Positions 54,003-62,747 of a stretch of 64,000 nt of DNA are shown here, in pieces (the stretch's first letter is position 1; every line of letters starts with the position of its first letter). The translations under genes and the position numbers were made by a program. A model generated the notes under the pieces. It did no database searches and was not told the origin of the DNA. It saw nothing but the letters and a program-made list of their open reading frames with translations. This DNA is from Paenibacillus sp. J5C2022 (GTDB lineage: Bacteria; Bacillota; Bacilli; Paenibacillales; Paenibacillaceae). The stretch lies in contig NZ_JAOQJC010000016.1 in assembly GCF_025567625.1 (NCBI RefSeq), positions 62,001 to 126,000 on the forward strand. Direction: 5' to 3'.

Positions 54003-55460
54003 TCACTGCGTATTCGCCGCAAGCTTTCGCCGATTCCAGCCGAACAAGACTGCAAAAAATAACAGTACGGCCCCCGTACACATGAATTCTTGCACGATGC
54101 TAAGCGATAGCCAGCCGAGCACGGTAGCTCCAGCCACGACGCCAAGCGAGAAGAAAGCGTAGAAGTAGCCGTATGCCTTGCCGCGCAGCTCCGGAGGCGT
54201 CGACTGGATCAGCATCGTATTAATGGAAGGAAACAAGAAAGCAAAGCCTATTCCGTACAACGCCAGCACGCTGTATAGCGCAGGAGATGTTCCGGATTGG
54301 CTGATGAGCAGCTGGCTGATTCCCATTAGACCCATGCCTGCTCCCATCGTCAGCGATGGCGCTACGCGATCGAATATGCGATTCGTCGGCAGTACGAATA
54401 CAATGATGGCAATAATGCCGAATGTGCTCATCAGCATACCGCTCATGCGGGAATCGTACCCCAGCTCCTGCACATGAAGCGGCAGCAGATAAGCGATGAC
54501 GCCTTGCGAGAACATGAGGAAGAATGCGCCGCCGAACGCTTTCAGCACGCCCGCATTCATGAAGGACCCGGTCATGCGGCTTGCGTTGTCTTCTGTCTTC
54601 TTCACAGGCTCATGCTTTCCGAGAAAGATCGCAGACAGAATAGCAAGAGAGAAGCCCAGTACCGCGACAAAGGTGAATACGGCAGGCACGGATGTCTTGC
54701 TCGCCATAATGCCACTGAATGCTGGACCGATGACCGCGGCCAGACCGACGAACGAGCCGATATTGGCCACTTTCTTTCCTTGCTGATTTTTCTGCGTCGT
54801 ATTGGCGGAGAAGGTGAACGCCGCAGGCACAATCAATCCGGCGACGAAGCCGTGAATGATGCGTACAGCAATCAGCACCGCCGGCTGGTCGACCAAGTGG
54901 TACAGCAGCAAGGAAGCGCTGGACAGCACCAAGCCCGCCATCAAAATTTTGAATGGTCCAGTCTTATCCGTCATGATGCCCGATATAATGTTGCCGAGCG
55001 TGTTGGACAACGAATAGATGCCGATGACGAAGCCGGCGATGAATGAGGTTGCTCCGACGGATGTGGCGAAGGTGCTCATGACCGGCAATTGGGAAAATAG
55101 GTCGAAAAACGAGAAGAAGACAATACTGTACACGAGCAAAGTGTAATTGAACGGCTTCACATTGTACTTATCCTGGGCTTTCCTCAGCTGCCAGTCCAGA
55201 AAGAAGTTCGCCAACGGAATAAAGGCGGCGAGCATGGCAGCCGCCGGCCATAGCAAACTCCACTTCACGCGTATAGCCGCATAGAAGATAGCGATCGCAT
55301 ATAGGATAAAGATGCCGCCATGAATGGCTCCGACGATAGATACGGCCTTTTCGAAGCCCCACACATATTTCAACGGCATGGCGATGCCAAGCAAGACTAA
55401 CAAAGATATACCGTCCATAAGTCCGGTTATGCGCAGCAATCGAATGGGATGTGTTTGCAC
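54003..55460 (-). CDS. DUF3817-MFS transporter fusion
   Basis: This 485-residue protein has an N-terminal DUF3817 module (about 8-100; IRLLRITGLMDGISLLVLLG then IAMPLKYVWGF, three membrane helices) fused to a complete 12-helix MFS transporter. The MFS part has drug-exporter-like segments (NIISGIMTDKTGP; STPPELRGKAYGYFYAFFSL). GTG at 55460 follows AGGAG at ideal spacing; longer starts at 55508 and 55535 are less likely. It is divergent from ubiD. The cargo is unknown. Confidence 0.82.
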   Translation of the reverse strand: MQTHPIRLLRITGLMDGISLLVLLGIAMPLKYVWGFEKAVSIVGAIHGGIFILYAIAIFYAAIRVKWSLLWPAAAMLAAFIPLANFFLDWQLRKAQDKYNVKPFNYTLLVYSIVFFSFFDLFSQLPVMSTFATSVGATSFIAGFVIGIYSLSNTLGNIISGIMTDKTGPFKILMAGLVLSSASLLLYHLVDQPAVLIAVRIIHGFVAGLIVPAAFTFSANTTQKNQQGKKVANIGSFVGLAAVIGPAFSGIMASKTSVPAVFTFVAVLGFSLAILSAIFLGKHEPVKKTEDNASRMTGSFMNAGVLKAFGGAFFLMFSQGVIAYLLPLHVQELGYDSRMSGMLMSTFGIIAIIVFVLPTNRIFDRVAPSLTMGAGMGLMGISQLLISQSGTSPALYSVLALYGIGFAFLFPSINTMLIQSTPPELRGKAYGYFYAFFSLGVVAGATVLGWLSLSIVQEFMCTGAVLLFFAVLFGWNRRKLAANTQ

Positions 55461-55594
55461 TTGAATGACTCCTAAGCATGTCGTATTTGAATGATTCCAT
55501 TCTACCATTAGATGTCGGGATGAATACAGGAACAAACCTTGACAATTGCTGCCGATTCGGTTGATTGTGCCGAACTGTTAAACTATCGTCACAT

Positions 55595-55623
55595 TTGACC
55601 TTAGCGTCAGGATCAATGATAAT
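55595..55623 (+). promoter_or_regulatory. Promoter of the ubiD gene
   Basis: TTGACC and GATAAT are separated by 17 bp. A CTATCATGATAG palindrome follows within the leader. Confidence 0.6.
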
Positions 55624-55658
55624 TTGAACTATCATGATAGCTGGAGGAGAACGATTAC

Positions 55659-57485
55659 ATGGGCTACCGTACTTTAGAGGAATGTATAATGGATCTGGAG
55701 AAGCACGGTCACTTGGTCAGAATTAAGGAGGAGGTCGATCCCGATCTGGAGATGGCCGCCATCCACTTGAAAGTATATGAAGCAGGCGGACCCGCGCTGC
55801 TGTTCGAGAATGTAAGGGGCTCGAAGTTCAGAGCTGTATCCAATCTGTTCGGCACGATCGAGCGGAGCAAGTTCATCTTCCGCGATACGTTCGAGAAGGT
55901 GCAGGGGGTGATCGCGCTGCGCAACGACCCCATGAAGGCGCTGAAGAATCCGATCGGCTACTTTGGCACCGGAGTGGCGGCCAGCAAGGCGCTGCCCATT
56001 AAGAAGTCCGTTCCTTCCGGATTCAAGGAGATTGCGATTGACGATATGCCGCTCATCAAAAGCTGGCCGATGGACGGTGGAGCGTTCGTCACCCTACCTC
56101 AGGTCTATTCTGAGGACCCGGACAAGCCGGGCATTATGAACGCCAATCTGGGTATGTACCGCGTGCAGCTTAGCGGCAACGAATATGAATTGAACAAGGA
56201 AGTCGGCGTTCACTATCAAATTCACAGAGGGATCGGCGTCCATCAGCATAATGCGAACAAGCTGGGTAAGCCGCTCAAGGTGAGCTGCTTCATCGGCGGA
56301 CCGCCTGCGCACACGCTGTCGGCGGTTATGCCGCTGCCCGAAGGGATGAGCGAGCTGACGTTTGCCGGTCTGCTCGGGGGACGCAACTTCCGTTACAGCT
56401 ATGTGGAAGGCCATTGCATAAGCAATGACGCGGATTTCGTCATTACGGGCGAGATTTATCCCGACGAGACGAAGCCGGAAGGACCGTTCGGCGACCATCT
56501 CGGTTATTACAGCCTGATCCACAACTTTCCGGTTATGCGGGTTCACAAAGTATACGCGAAGGAAGGAGCGATCTTCCCGTTCACCGTGGTCGGAAGACCT
56601 CCCCAGGAAGATACGTCGTTCGGCGCGCTCATTCATGAGCTGACGGGCTCCGCCATCAAGCAAGAGATTAAAGGCGCCAAGGAAGTGCACGCTGTGGACG
56701 CCGCGGGCGTCCATCCGCTGCTGTTCGCGATCGGCAGTGAAAGGTATACGCCCTATCAGCAGGTGAAGCAGCCGGCGGAGTTGCTCACGATCGCGAACCG
56801 GATATTGGGCACGGGACAGCTCAGCTTGGCGAAGTATTTGTTTATTGCGGCGGAGGAACGGCAACCGCTGACGACGTATGATATGCCTCGTTTTTTGGGC
56901 TACGTTCTGGAGAGGATCAATCTGCAGCGTGACTTGCACTTCCAGACGAATACGACAATTGACACGCTGGATTATTCCGGCACGGGATTGAATCAGGGAA
57001 GCAAGGTTATCTTCGCTGCGGTCGGCGAACCGATAAGGGAGCTGTGTACGGAAGTGCCGGCTGTGCTGAAGGGATTAGCCTTGTCGGGCTTTTCCGAGCC
57101 GCGACTCGTTATGTCGGGAGTTGTCGCCTTGCAGGGCGATGCATTCGCCAATTACGAGTCGGCAGGCGGAGAGATGAAGGCGTTAAGCGCGGAGATCGAA
57201 GCAGCGGGAGGCATGCCGGATTGTCCGATGATCGTCGTATGCGACGACAGTGAATTTCTCAGCGCGACCTTCGATAATTTCCTGTGGGCGACCTTCACGC
57301 GCAGCAATCCGTCCCATGACATGTACGGCGTCAATAGCGGCTATTCCTTCAAGCATTGGGGCTGCGACAATGTAATCATCGATGCGCGCCGCAAGCCGCA
57401 TCAGGCTCCTCCGCTCGTTCCTGACCCGGAAGTGGAAGAGTGCGTCGCGCGATTTTTCGCTCCCGGAGCGGTGCTCGGCGGCTAG
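55659..57485 (+). CDS. ubiD: UbiD family (de)carboxylase
   Basis: This 608-residue protein has the UbiD layout and the catalytic-type block ETKPEGPFGDHLGYYS, with a conserved Glu and Asp around the prenylated-flavin site. Related proteins decarboxylate aromatic or unsaturated acids and need prenyl-FMN made by a UbiX partner, which is not seen nearby. Menaquinone or phenolic-acid metabolism are both possible. GGAGGAG precedes the ATG. Confidence 0.87.
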   Translation: MGYRTLEECIMDLEKHGHLVRIKEEVDPDLEMAAIHLKVYEAGGPALLFENVRGSKFRAVSNLFGTIERSKFIFRDTFEKVQGVIALRNDPMKALKNPIGYFGTGVAASKALPIKKSVPSGFKEIAIDDMPLIKSWPMDGGAFVTLPQVYSEDPDKPGIMNANLGMYRVQLSGNEYELNKEVGVHYQIHRGIGVHQHNANKLGKPLKVSCFIGGPPAHTLSAVMPLPEGMSELTFAGLLGGRNFRYSYVEGHCISNDADFVITGEIYPDETKPEGPFGDHLGYYSLIHNFPVMRVHKVYAKEGAIFPFTVVGRPPQEDTSFGALIHELTGSAIKQEIKGAKEVHAVDAAGVHPLLFAIGSERYTPYQQVKQPAELLTIANRILGTGQLSLAKYLFIAAEERQPLTTYDMPRFLGYVLERINLQRDLHFQTNTTIDTLDYSGTGLNQGSKVIFAAVGEPIRELCTEVPAVLKGLALSGFSEPRLVMSGVVALQGDAFANYESAGGEMKALSAEIEAAGGMPDCPMIVVCDDSEFLSATFDNFLWATFTRSNPSHDMYGVNSGYSFKHWGCDNVIIDARRKPHQAPPLVPDPEVEECVARFFAPGAVLGG

Positions 57486-57529
57486 AGCCATGGAGCGGGC
57501 GTAAAGACGCCCGCTCCATGGCTGTGCTT

Positions 57530-57655
57530 TACGTCTGATCTTCACATCTGAGCACCACGTTTGATCTTCGCGTTTGATCTTCGCGTCTGATCTTCACATC
57601 TGAGCACCACGTTTGATCTTCACGTCTGATCTTCACATCTGAGCACCAAGTCTGG
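57530..57655. repeat. Tandem repeat with TCTGATCTTCACATCTGAG core
   Basis: The unit TCTGATCTTCACATCTGAG, followed by CACCACGTTTGATCTTC, recurs three times with intervening GATCTTCGCG units. No coding signal is present. It follows the ubiD gene directly. Confidence 0.85.
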
Positions 57656-57699
57656 ACTCTGATGCTGTTCGGCACTCGATACGTACTACTCACACTACT

Positions 57700-57935
57700 C
57701 TCACGGCCACCGCAGTCCCGCCCCCCCCACAGCCTCGCAGCCCCCGCAGTCCCGCAGCCCCCACAGCCCGCCGCAGTCCCGCCCCCCCCCCACAGCCTTG
57801 CAGCCACCGCAGTCCCGCCCCCCCCACAGCCTCGCAGCCCCCGCAGTCCCGCAGCCTCACAATCCCCACAACCTCGCAGCCCCCACAGCCTCACAGTCCC
57901 CACAGCCTCACAGTCCCCACAACCCGCCGCATAAC
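57700..57935 (+). repeat. C-rich low-complexity tandem repeat
   Basis: Irregular repeats of CCCGCAGCCCCCACAGCC and similar units are strongly strand-biased (C on the plus strand). Runs of up to nine C occur. Reading frames through it are low-complexity and regarded as spurious. Confidence 0.85.
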
Positions 57936-57955
57936 TGGATTTTATCCATCTAATA

Positions 57956-58370
57956 TCGGCTAATCTATTAATCTGTGAAGATCTAAATGGAAAAGATACA
58001 GTTGTTATTTGTGATTTAGTCGTTCTGAGCTTATTCTGCGTAAAATAATGACATAAAATCCATTTAACACTTCATTGTCGAGGGTACCAATGAATCTAAT
58101 TACATAAAATCCATTTAAGCAGCCCTCCCTGCGAAATCGCTTCATATGTGTCTGGATATATACTTCAGAGCTTACAACAGAACTTTACCTTGGAACTTTA
58201 CTGAAGACGTTAACTCGGAACTTTACTCAATACTTGACCCAGTTAACCTATGACCGGCGAAGGAATTTTAGAGCAGTGCTGTAACAGTAAATCTGACCAG
58301 ATATAAATAGTATGCATTTACGTTACTACTTTACTGATCTTGTATGGCATGTATGGATTTCGTCTGTTTT
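57956..58370. repeat. AT-rich intergenic region with ACATAAAATCCATTTAA repeats
   Basis: ACATAAAATCCATTTAA occurs at 58051-58067 and 58102-58118. Inverted relatives (TGGATTTTAT at 57937-57946) lie on one side and a degenerate copy at 59556-59574 beyond the next gene. No gene was recognised. Confidence 0.6.
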
Positions 58371-59048
58371 TCACAACAAACCGCTCTCGAGTCCCTCCTT
58401 GGTAAGGTTATAGCTCATCACTCTTTGTCCCGTTTCTCGAACTACCGGCTGGAGCCATCCCTTCTCGCAAAGTCTCTGCAAATGGCGGATGGCTGTACGG
58501 TGGTCGATGGAGAAGTAGCGCGCTATTTCGATAGGCTTTACGGGTCGCGCTAGAAATGCAGCCAATCGTATGATCTCTTTATCAGCGAAATAAATACGTT
58601 CTGCGTTGGCGCTGGCCGTTTCGAATCTGCTCAATATGGTGCGCAACAAGTATATGCATAAGTCAGGCCGAGTAGCTACATCGTCGTATGCAAACGAGAC
58701 AACATGATATCCCATTCCGTATAGAAAGGTTTCTCTCTTTAACTCATTGCAGAACTTCTCCCGATCCATCTCTTCAACGTGCGTTCTAAATCCCTTAATT
58801 TCGATGAGCAGCCGCCATAACTTCGGTGAATACACAAAGTCGGCAAAGTAGGGCCTGCCGCGCCAATCGATGACTTCATACTCCGGATGTAACTGACTAA
58901 AATGACCTTTAAGCTTCCACCATACGTTTTTTGTGAATAACTTTTCGGCGTGATTGTGTCCTCGTTCCAATCTGTTCTTGCGTTCACCGTTTCGTTTACT
59001 CAGATGGTCTTCGATAAATGCTTGATGAGCTTGCTCGAAATCATTCAT
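58371..59048 (-). CDS. PD-(D/E)XK-like nuclease-fold protein with winged helix (paralogue 2)
   Basis: This 225-residue protein has an alpha/beta region with YFADFVYSPK (D70) and LLIEIKGFRTH (E83, K85), the D...E-x-K pattern of PD-(D/E)XK nucleases. A winged helix follows at about 165-215 (VKPIEIARYFSIDHRTAIRH). It is a paralogue of the protein at 42011-42655, in which the Lys is His. It probably binds and may cut nucleic acid; no function is known to me. AAGGGAG precedes the ATG. A terminator-like hairpin lies in its leader, and repeats flank it on both sides. Confidence 0.72.
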   Translation of the reverse strand: MNDFEQAHQAFIEDHLSKRNGERKNRLERGHNHAEKLFTKNVWWKLKGHFSQLHPEYEVIDWRGRPYFADFVYSPKLWRLLIEIKGFRTHVEEMDREKFCNELKRETFLYGMGYHVVSFAYDDVATRPDLCIYLLRTILSRFETASANAERIYFADKEIIRLAAFLARPVKPIEIARYFSIDHRTAIRHLQRLCEKGWLQPVVRETGQRVMSYNLTKEGLESGLL

Positions 59049-59065
59049 CTAATCCACTCCCTTGT

Positions 59066-59115
59066 TAAAAATAAGAAAACGCCCTCAGTTCATCGAATTG
59101 ATGAATGAGGACGTT
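59066..59115 (-). promoter_or_regulatory. Terminator-like hairpin in the leader of paralogue 2
   Basis: An about 16-bp stem (AACGCCCTCAGTTCATC with GATGAATGAGGACGTT, one mismatch and one bulge) and a 5-nt loop are followed on the minus strand by TTCTTATTTTT. It ends 18 nt before the start codon, with no minus-strand gene upstream that it could terminate. Confidence 0.65.
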
Positions 59116-59132
59116 CTTCGTCACTTACATCA

Positions 59133-59138
59133 ATTATA
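59133..59138 (-). promoter_or_regulatory. Promoter -10 box of paralogue 2
   Basis: The minus strand reads TGGTATATAAT: a perfect TATAAT that overlaps an extended-type TGG-TATATA. The transcript would start only about 11 nt before the leader hairpin. Confidence 0.5.
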
Positions 59139-59139
59139 T

Positions 59140-59649
59140 ACCAGCGGTTACTAATGGGTAGTAATTTTTGATTTAGTACTTCAAGCTTTGACGTCGGAAG
59201 TTCAGTATGAGAAAAACAATGGTATTGTATTTGGGACAATTTTGACCAGTTGAATGATGGAGGTAATTAAGGAGATAAGTTTTATGATTACTTTGGGTTG
59301 ACTTTTTTGCGCTTTCAGGCTATGGAGAAGGGGAGTAATTGTGCACAGTGATGAGGGGCGGAGGATTGGGTTGAAGTGAGTCGGCGGGAGTGGAGGATTG
59401 GGTTGATGTGAACTAGCGGACGTGGAGGTTATTGGATTGATAATGGATTAATAGCAGTTAGATTGGTGCAAACTGGAACTTCTGTTGGGAGAAGTGGAAA
59501 ACATACAGTTAATTGATAAACTATTAAGTCTAGACGAAAAATCCGGTGTAATTAGTTACAAGAAATCCATTTAGTTGATTGCTTATAGCGATTTAAGGTT
59601 AATTTAGTTACATTAAATACAGTTCGTCTAATGTGTGACCAAAGTCTAA
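59140..59649. repeat. Non-coding repeat-rich region
   Basis: GGAGGATTGGGTTGA occurs twice, 32 bp apart (59360-59374, 59392-59406). A degenerate relative of the ACATAAAATCCATTTAA repeat lies at 59556-59574. No gene was recognised. Confidence 0.6.
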
Positions 59650-59689
59650 TGTGTCTCATTTGGTATGCAGAGAGGAGAGGAAGTTGAGC

Positions 59690-60259
59690 ATGCGAAAAGT
59701 CATCTATCAAGTGGTTGTTTCGCTGAACGGGTATTACAAGGGGAGACACGGTGCGATTGACTGGCATCGCGTAGACAAAGAGTATGATGCATACGCGGCA
59801 GAGCTGCTGGATGCCGCCGATACGATAATCCTTGGCCGGGTAACCTATGTGCTTATGAGCGCCTATTGGCCGACTGATGCGGGTAAGAGAGGAAATCCGG
59901 TAATCGCCGAGCGGATGAACCGGATGTCCAAGATTGTGTTCTCCCGTACGCTGAATAACGTGGAATGGGAGCATGCGCGACTGGCGACGGCCGATCCGGC
60001 ACAGGAACTGTCGGCATTGAAAGCGCAGCCGGGCCGATCGATTGTCGTACTGGGAAGCGGTCAGCTTGCCGCCGAGTTGGCGGATCTTGGACTTATCGAC
60101 GAATGTCAAGTGATGATCAATCCCGTTGCGCTTGGAGAGGGAACTCCGATTTTCCACAGGCTGAGCAATCGATTGGAGCTGCATCTCGCAAGCGTACGTT
60201 CATTCCGATCAGGCAATGTTATGCTCTGCTACGAGCCTCTACGCTCCATGCCAAAGTGA
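59690..60259 (+). CDS. Dihydrofolate reductase-like protein (RibD C-terminal family)
   Basis: This 189-residue protein has MRKVIYQVVVSLNGYYKG, TIILGRVTYVLM and VLGSGQLAAELADLGLIDE, typical of the RibD_C/YyaP group of NADPH reductase-like proteins. ATG 59690 is preferred; TTG 59684 is in frame and nearly as good. Its 3' end overlaps the end of the convergent N-acetyltransferase gene by 31 bp. Confidence 0.85.
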   Translation: MRKVIYQVVVSLNGYYKGRHGAIDWHRVDKEYDAYAAELLDAADTIILGRVTYVLMSAYWPTDAGKRGNPVIAERMNRMSKIVFSRTLNNVEWEHARLATADPAQELSALKAQPGRSIVVLGSGQLAAELADLGLIDECQVMINPVALGEGTPIFHRLSNRLELHLASVRSFRSGNVMLCYEPLRSMPK

Positions 60260-61020
60260 TGGGCCAGAAGCGATTCGAACTGCTCGGTGTCAATCGCGAT
60301 CTTCGTCATCTTCCCGTCAATCCATTGTGTCAGTGAAGCCGGTGTCAAGGTGACACTACCAGTCGGCATCAGCTTGGTCGCCAGCAAACCACTGTTGAAC
60401 GGGGAGTCGGGACGCTCCACAATAATCTGTTGAATCCTGTTCACATCAGCCAGCGTCAGAGGGGACAGTCTCGTATCGAAGGCGTAGCCCACTCTCCATT
60501 CCTCATGCTTGTGCAACAGCTTCATCTCCATCACATAGTTGCCCTGCTCCAGGTTGGCAGGCGCGATACGGAATGCTCCGTTGCCGGAGCAGACGGTCTC
60601 GCCGGACATCGGAACGGGCACAAGCGGCAGGTTGCCTCCAAAGCCTGTATCGATGACGTATTCCCTGCCTTCATGCGTAAGCAGAACGGTGACATGTGTT
60701 CTTCCCAGCGAGAAGAAGACCCCCTCATCGTGCTTATACACAATTGCTGACAGCAGCTTGGCCTGGAATCCGTTCTCCAGCAAGAAGTAGTAGAGCAGCA
60801 TGTTCAGTTCGTAGCATAATCCACCTTCCCGGCGGTTCACTATTTTTTCAATTAAGCTCTCTTTGGAAATAGGCGTTGTTTGCTTGGCGACGACAGCCGT
60901 GTTCTCGAATGGCAGTGTCAGTCCCGCCCTTTCCAATAGATGGGGCAGCTCTTGAAAGCTAATGGGCGATTGTCCTTGGAATCCGATTCGTTCCCGAAAC
61001 CGTTCATTAAGTGCATGCAT
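60229..61020 (-). CDS. nat: Arylamine N-acetyltransferase
   Basis: This 263-residue protein has the NAT catalytic triad: C69 in RREGGLCYELN, H109 in GRTHVTVLL and D124 in YVIDTGFGGN. It moves acetyl from acetyl-CoA to arylamines or hydrazines through the cysteine. It is divergent from a MocR regulator gene with a 16-bp palindrome between, suggesting control by that protein. Confidence 0.9.
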   Translation of the reverse strand: MHALNERFRERIGFQGQSPISFQELPHLLERAGLTLPFENTAVVAKQTTPISKESLIEKIVNRREGGLCYELNMLLYYFLLENGFQAKLLSAIVYKHDEGVFFSLGRTHVTVLLTHEGREYVIDTGFGGNLPLVPVPMSGETVCSGNGAFRIAPANLEQGNYVMEMKLLHKHEEWRVGYAFDTRLSPLTLADVNRIQQIIVERPDSPFNSGLLATKLMPTGSVTLTPASLTQWIDGKMTKIAIDTEQFESLLAHHFGMERRGS

Positions 61021-61122
61021 CGCTCGTAATCTCCTTTCCTCTGGGGCGTCTCATTAGTTCCGCGTATCAGCTACTCTCATGATATGATGGTAGAAGATGT
61101 CTAACAAGCACATATGAACGTA

Positions 61123-61138
61123 ACTGTATCGATACAGT
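61123..61138. promoter_or_regulatory. Perfect 16-bp palindrome between nat and the MocR gene
   Basis: ACTGTATC-GATACAGT is a perfect palindrome, 42 bp before the MocR start. It is a probable GntR-type operator for autoregulation and nat control. Confidence 0.55.
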
Positions 61139-61179
61139 AGCACGTTGCAAGCGGAAGTGGGGAGGAGGCGTCAATCGCC

Positions 61180-62535
61180 ATGAGGAAATATGAGCAAGTC
61201 CGTACAGATTTGGAAGCGAAAATAACGGGAGGCCACTTTCGGCCGGGCGAAAAGCTACCTTCCGTACGTCAAGCGTCAGAGCAATATTCCTGCAGTATGA
61301 GCACCATAACCAGAGCGTATTCCGAACTTGAACATCGTCACCTTATTTACGCCGTTGCGCAGAGCGGCTATTACGTTGTGGAGAAGCTCGACGTATCTGA
61401 TCGGCGACAGCATCAAAGCGGCATGATCGACTTCACTTCCGCATCGCCAGACGTCGATGTCTTTCCATATCTGGACTTCCAGCATTGCTTGAATCAGGCG
61501 ATCGATACGTACAAATACAATTTGTTCACCTACGGAGACGTGCTCGGTCTGGACAGCTTGAGAAAGCGCCTGTCTTCGCATATGGCAGGCCATCAGGTGT
61601 TCGCGCCCCCGGAGCGGATCGTGGTCACCTCGGGCGCACAGCAAGCGCTGGAAATATTGGCTCGCATGCCAATGCCAAACGGTCGCCAGACGATACTGGT
61701 GGAACAACCGAGCTATAACTTCTATTTGCGTTACCTGGAGCGGGAAGGGCTGCCGGTTCGCGGCATTACGCGCACGGCCGAGGGCATTGATCTGGATGAG
61801 CTGGAGAGCATATTCCGGAGCGGCGAAGTGAAGCTGTTCTATACGATGCCTCGGCATCACAATCCGCTTGGCACGACATTAAGCGTCGCGGAGCGGAAGG
61901 GGATTGCCCGTCTGGCCGGCCAATACGACGTCTATGTCATCGAGGACGACTATATGGCTGATCTTGGCGGCGAGCGCGACTATGATCCCATATATGCTTA
62001 CAATCAGTCCGGGCATGTCGTGTACGTGAAGAGCTTCTCGAAGATTATATTTCCAGGATTAAGATTGGGAGCGGCTGTTCTTCCGGCTGCGCTGATGGAC
62101 GTCTTCCAGACCTATAAGAGCTACGGAGACACCTCCCTCTTATCACAAGCTGCCTTGGATGTATATATGAAGAACGGGATGTACGAGCGGCACAAGCATA
62201 AAATTTGGCAGCAATACGAGAGCCGGCTGTCAGAGCTGCATGACGCAGTGGCCAAGTTCAACCAGCATGGCATTCTTGAAGCAGCGAAGGTTTATTCCGG
62301 CGTATATGTGCAGTTCAAGCTGCCGCTGACGGTCAATCTGGAAGTGCTGACGAAGCGGCTGGCGGACAGAGGGGTGCAGGTCGTATCGGGAAAGGACAGC
62401 TATCTGTCGTATGTGCTCAACCGTGAAAAGTTTTTGCGCATCAGCATATCCCGTGTGCAGCCCCGGCAAATTGAAGAGGGCGTCCGCCTTATTGTGGAAG
62501 AGGCCGGAGCATACTCCTTCCCTAGCCTCAATTAG
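61180..62535 (+). CDS. MocR-type regulator (GntR winged helix plus aminotransferase-like domain)
   Basis: This 451-residue protein has a GntR winged helix at about 1-70 (HFRPGEKLPSVRQASEQYSC) and a fold-type-I aminotransferase domain with the PLP-binding Lys in YVKSFSKIIFPGLRLG. MocR proteins use PLP or amino-compound ligands as signals. GGGGAGGAGG lies 13 bp before the ATG. It is divergent from nat; its ligand is unknown. Confidence 0.9.
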   Translation: MRKYEQVRTDLEAKITGGHFRPGEKLPSVRQASEQYSCSMSTITRAYSELEHRHLIYAVAQSGYYVVEKLDVSDRRQHQSGMIDFTSASPDVDVFPYLDFQHCLNQAIDTYKYNLFTYGDVLGLDSLRKRLSSHMAGHQVFAPPERIVVTSGAQQALEILARMPMPNGRQTILVEQPSYNFYLRYLEREGLPVRGITRTAEGIDLDELESIFRSGEVKLFYTMPRHHNPLGTTLSVAERKGIARLAGQYDVYVIEDDYMADLGGERDYDPIYAYNQSGHVVYVKSFSKIIFPGLRLGAAVLPAALMDVFQTYKSYGDTSLLSQAALDVYMKNGMYERHKHKIWQQYESRLSELHDAVAKFNQHGILEAAKVYSGVYVQFKLPLTVNLEVLTKRLADRGVQVVSGKDSYLSYVLNREKFLRISISRVQPRQIEEGVRLIVEEAGAYSFPSLN

Positions 62536-62541
62536 CCTACT

Positions 62542-62724
62542 ATCGATCAAAATGGTCGCGTAGCCGCCAGAATGAGTGGGAAAGTGTGCTCTATCGCTCA
62601 AGATGATCGCATATCCCCACTGATAGAGCCACGTCCCGCCCAAATAGCCTCCCATCGCTCGTATTGGTCGCGTATCCGCCAGAATGAGGGGGGAAGTGCG
62701 CTCTATCGCTCATTTTGGTCACAT
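62542..62724 (+). repeat. Imperfect tandem repeat, 112-bp period
   Basis: Two about 71-bp units (62542-62612 and 62654-62724) share ATCGMTC, GGTCGCGTA, CCGCCAGAATGAG and CTCTATCGCTCA blocks, separated by 41 bp. The 96-codon frame through it is considered spurious. Confidence 0.75.
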
Positions 62725-62747
62725 TGCCAGTCTCGAATGCCATTGAA

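Noticed and set aside
56094..56939. 281-codon minus-strand ORF inside ubiD
   Set aside because: It is a long antisense shadow of the ubiD frame, rich in Arg, with no family pattern.
57530..57655. Possible CRISPR array in the TCTGATCTTC repeats
   Set aside because: Repeats are irregular and directly joined, without unique spacers of constant length, and no cas genes are present.
57529..57934. Gly-rich and Pro-rich ORFs on both strands of the C-rich block
   Set aside because: They are translations of low-complexity repeat DNA without start signals.
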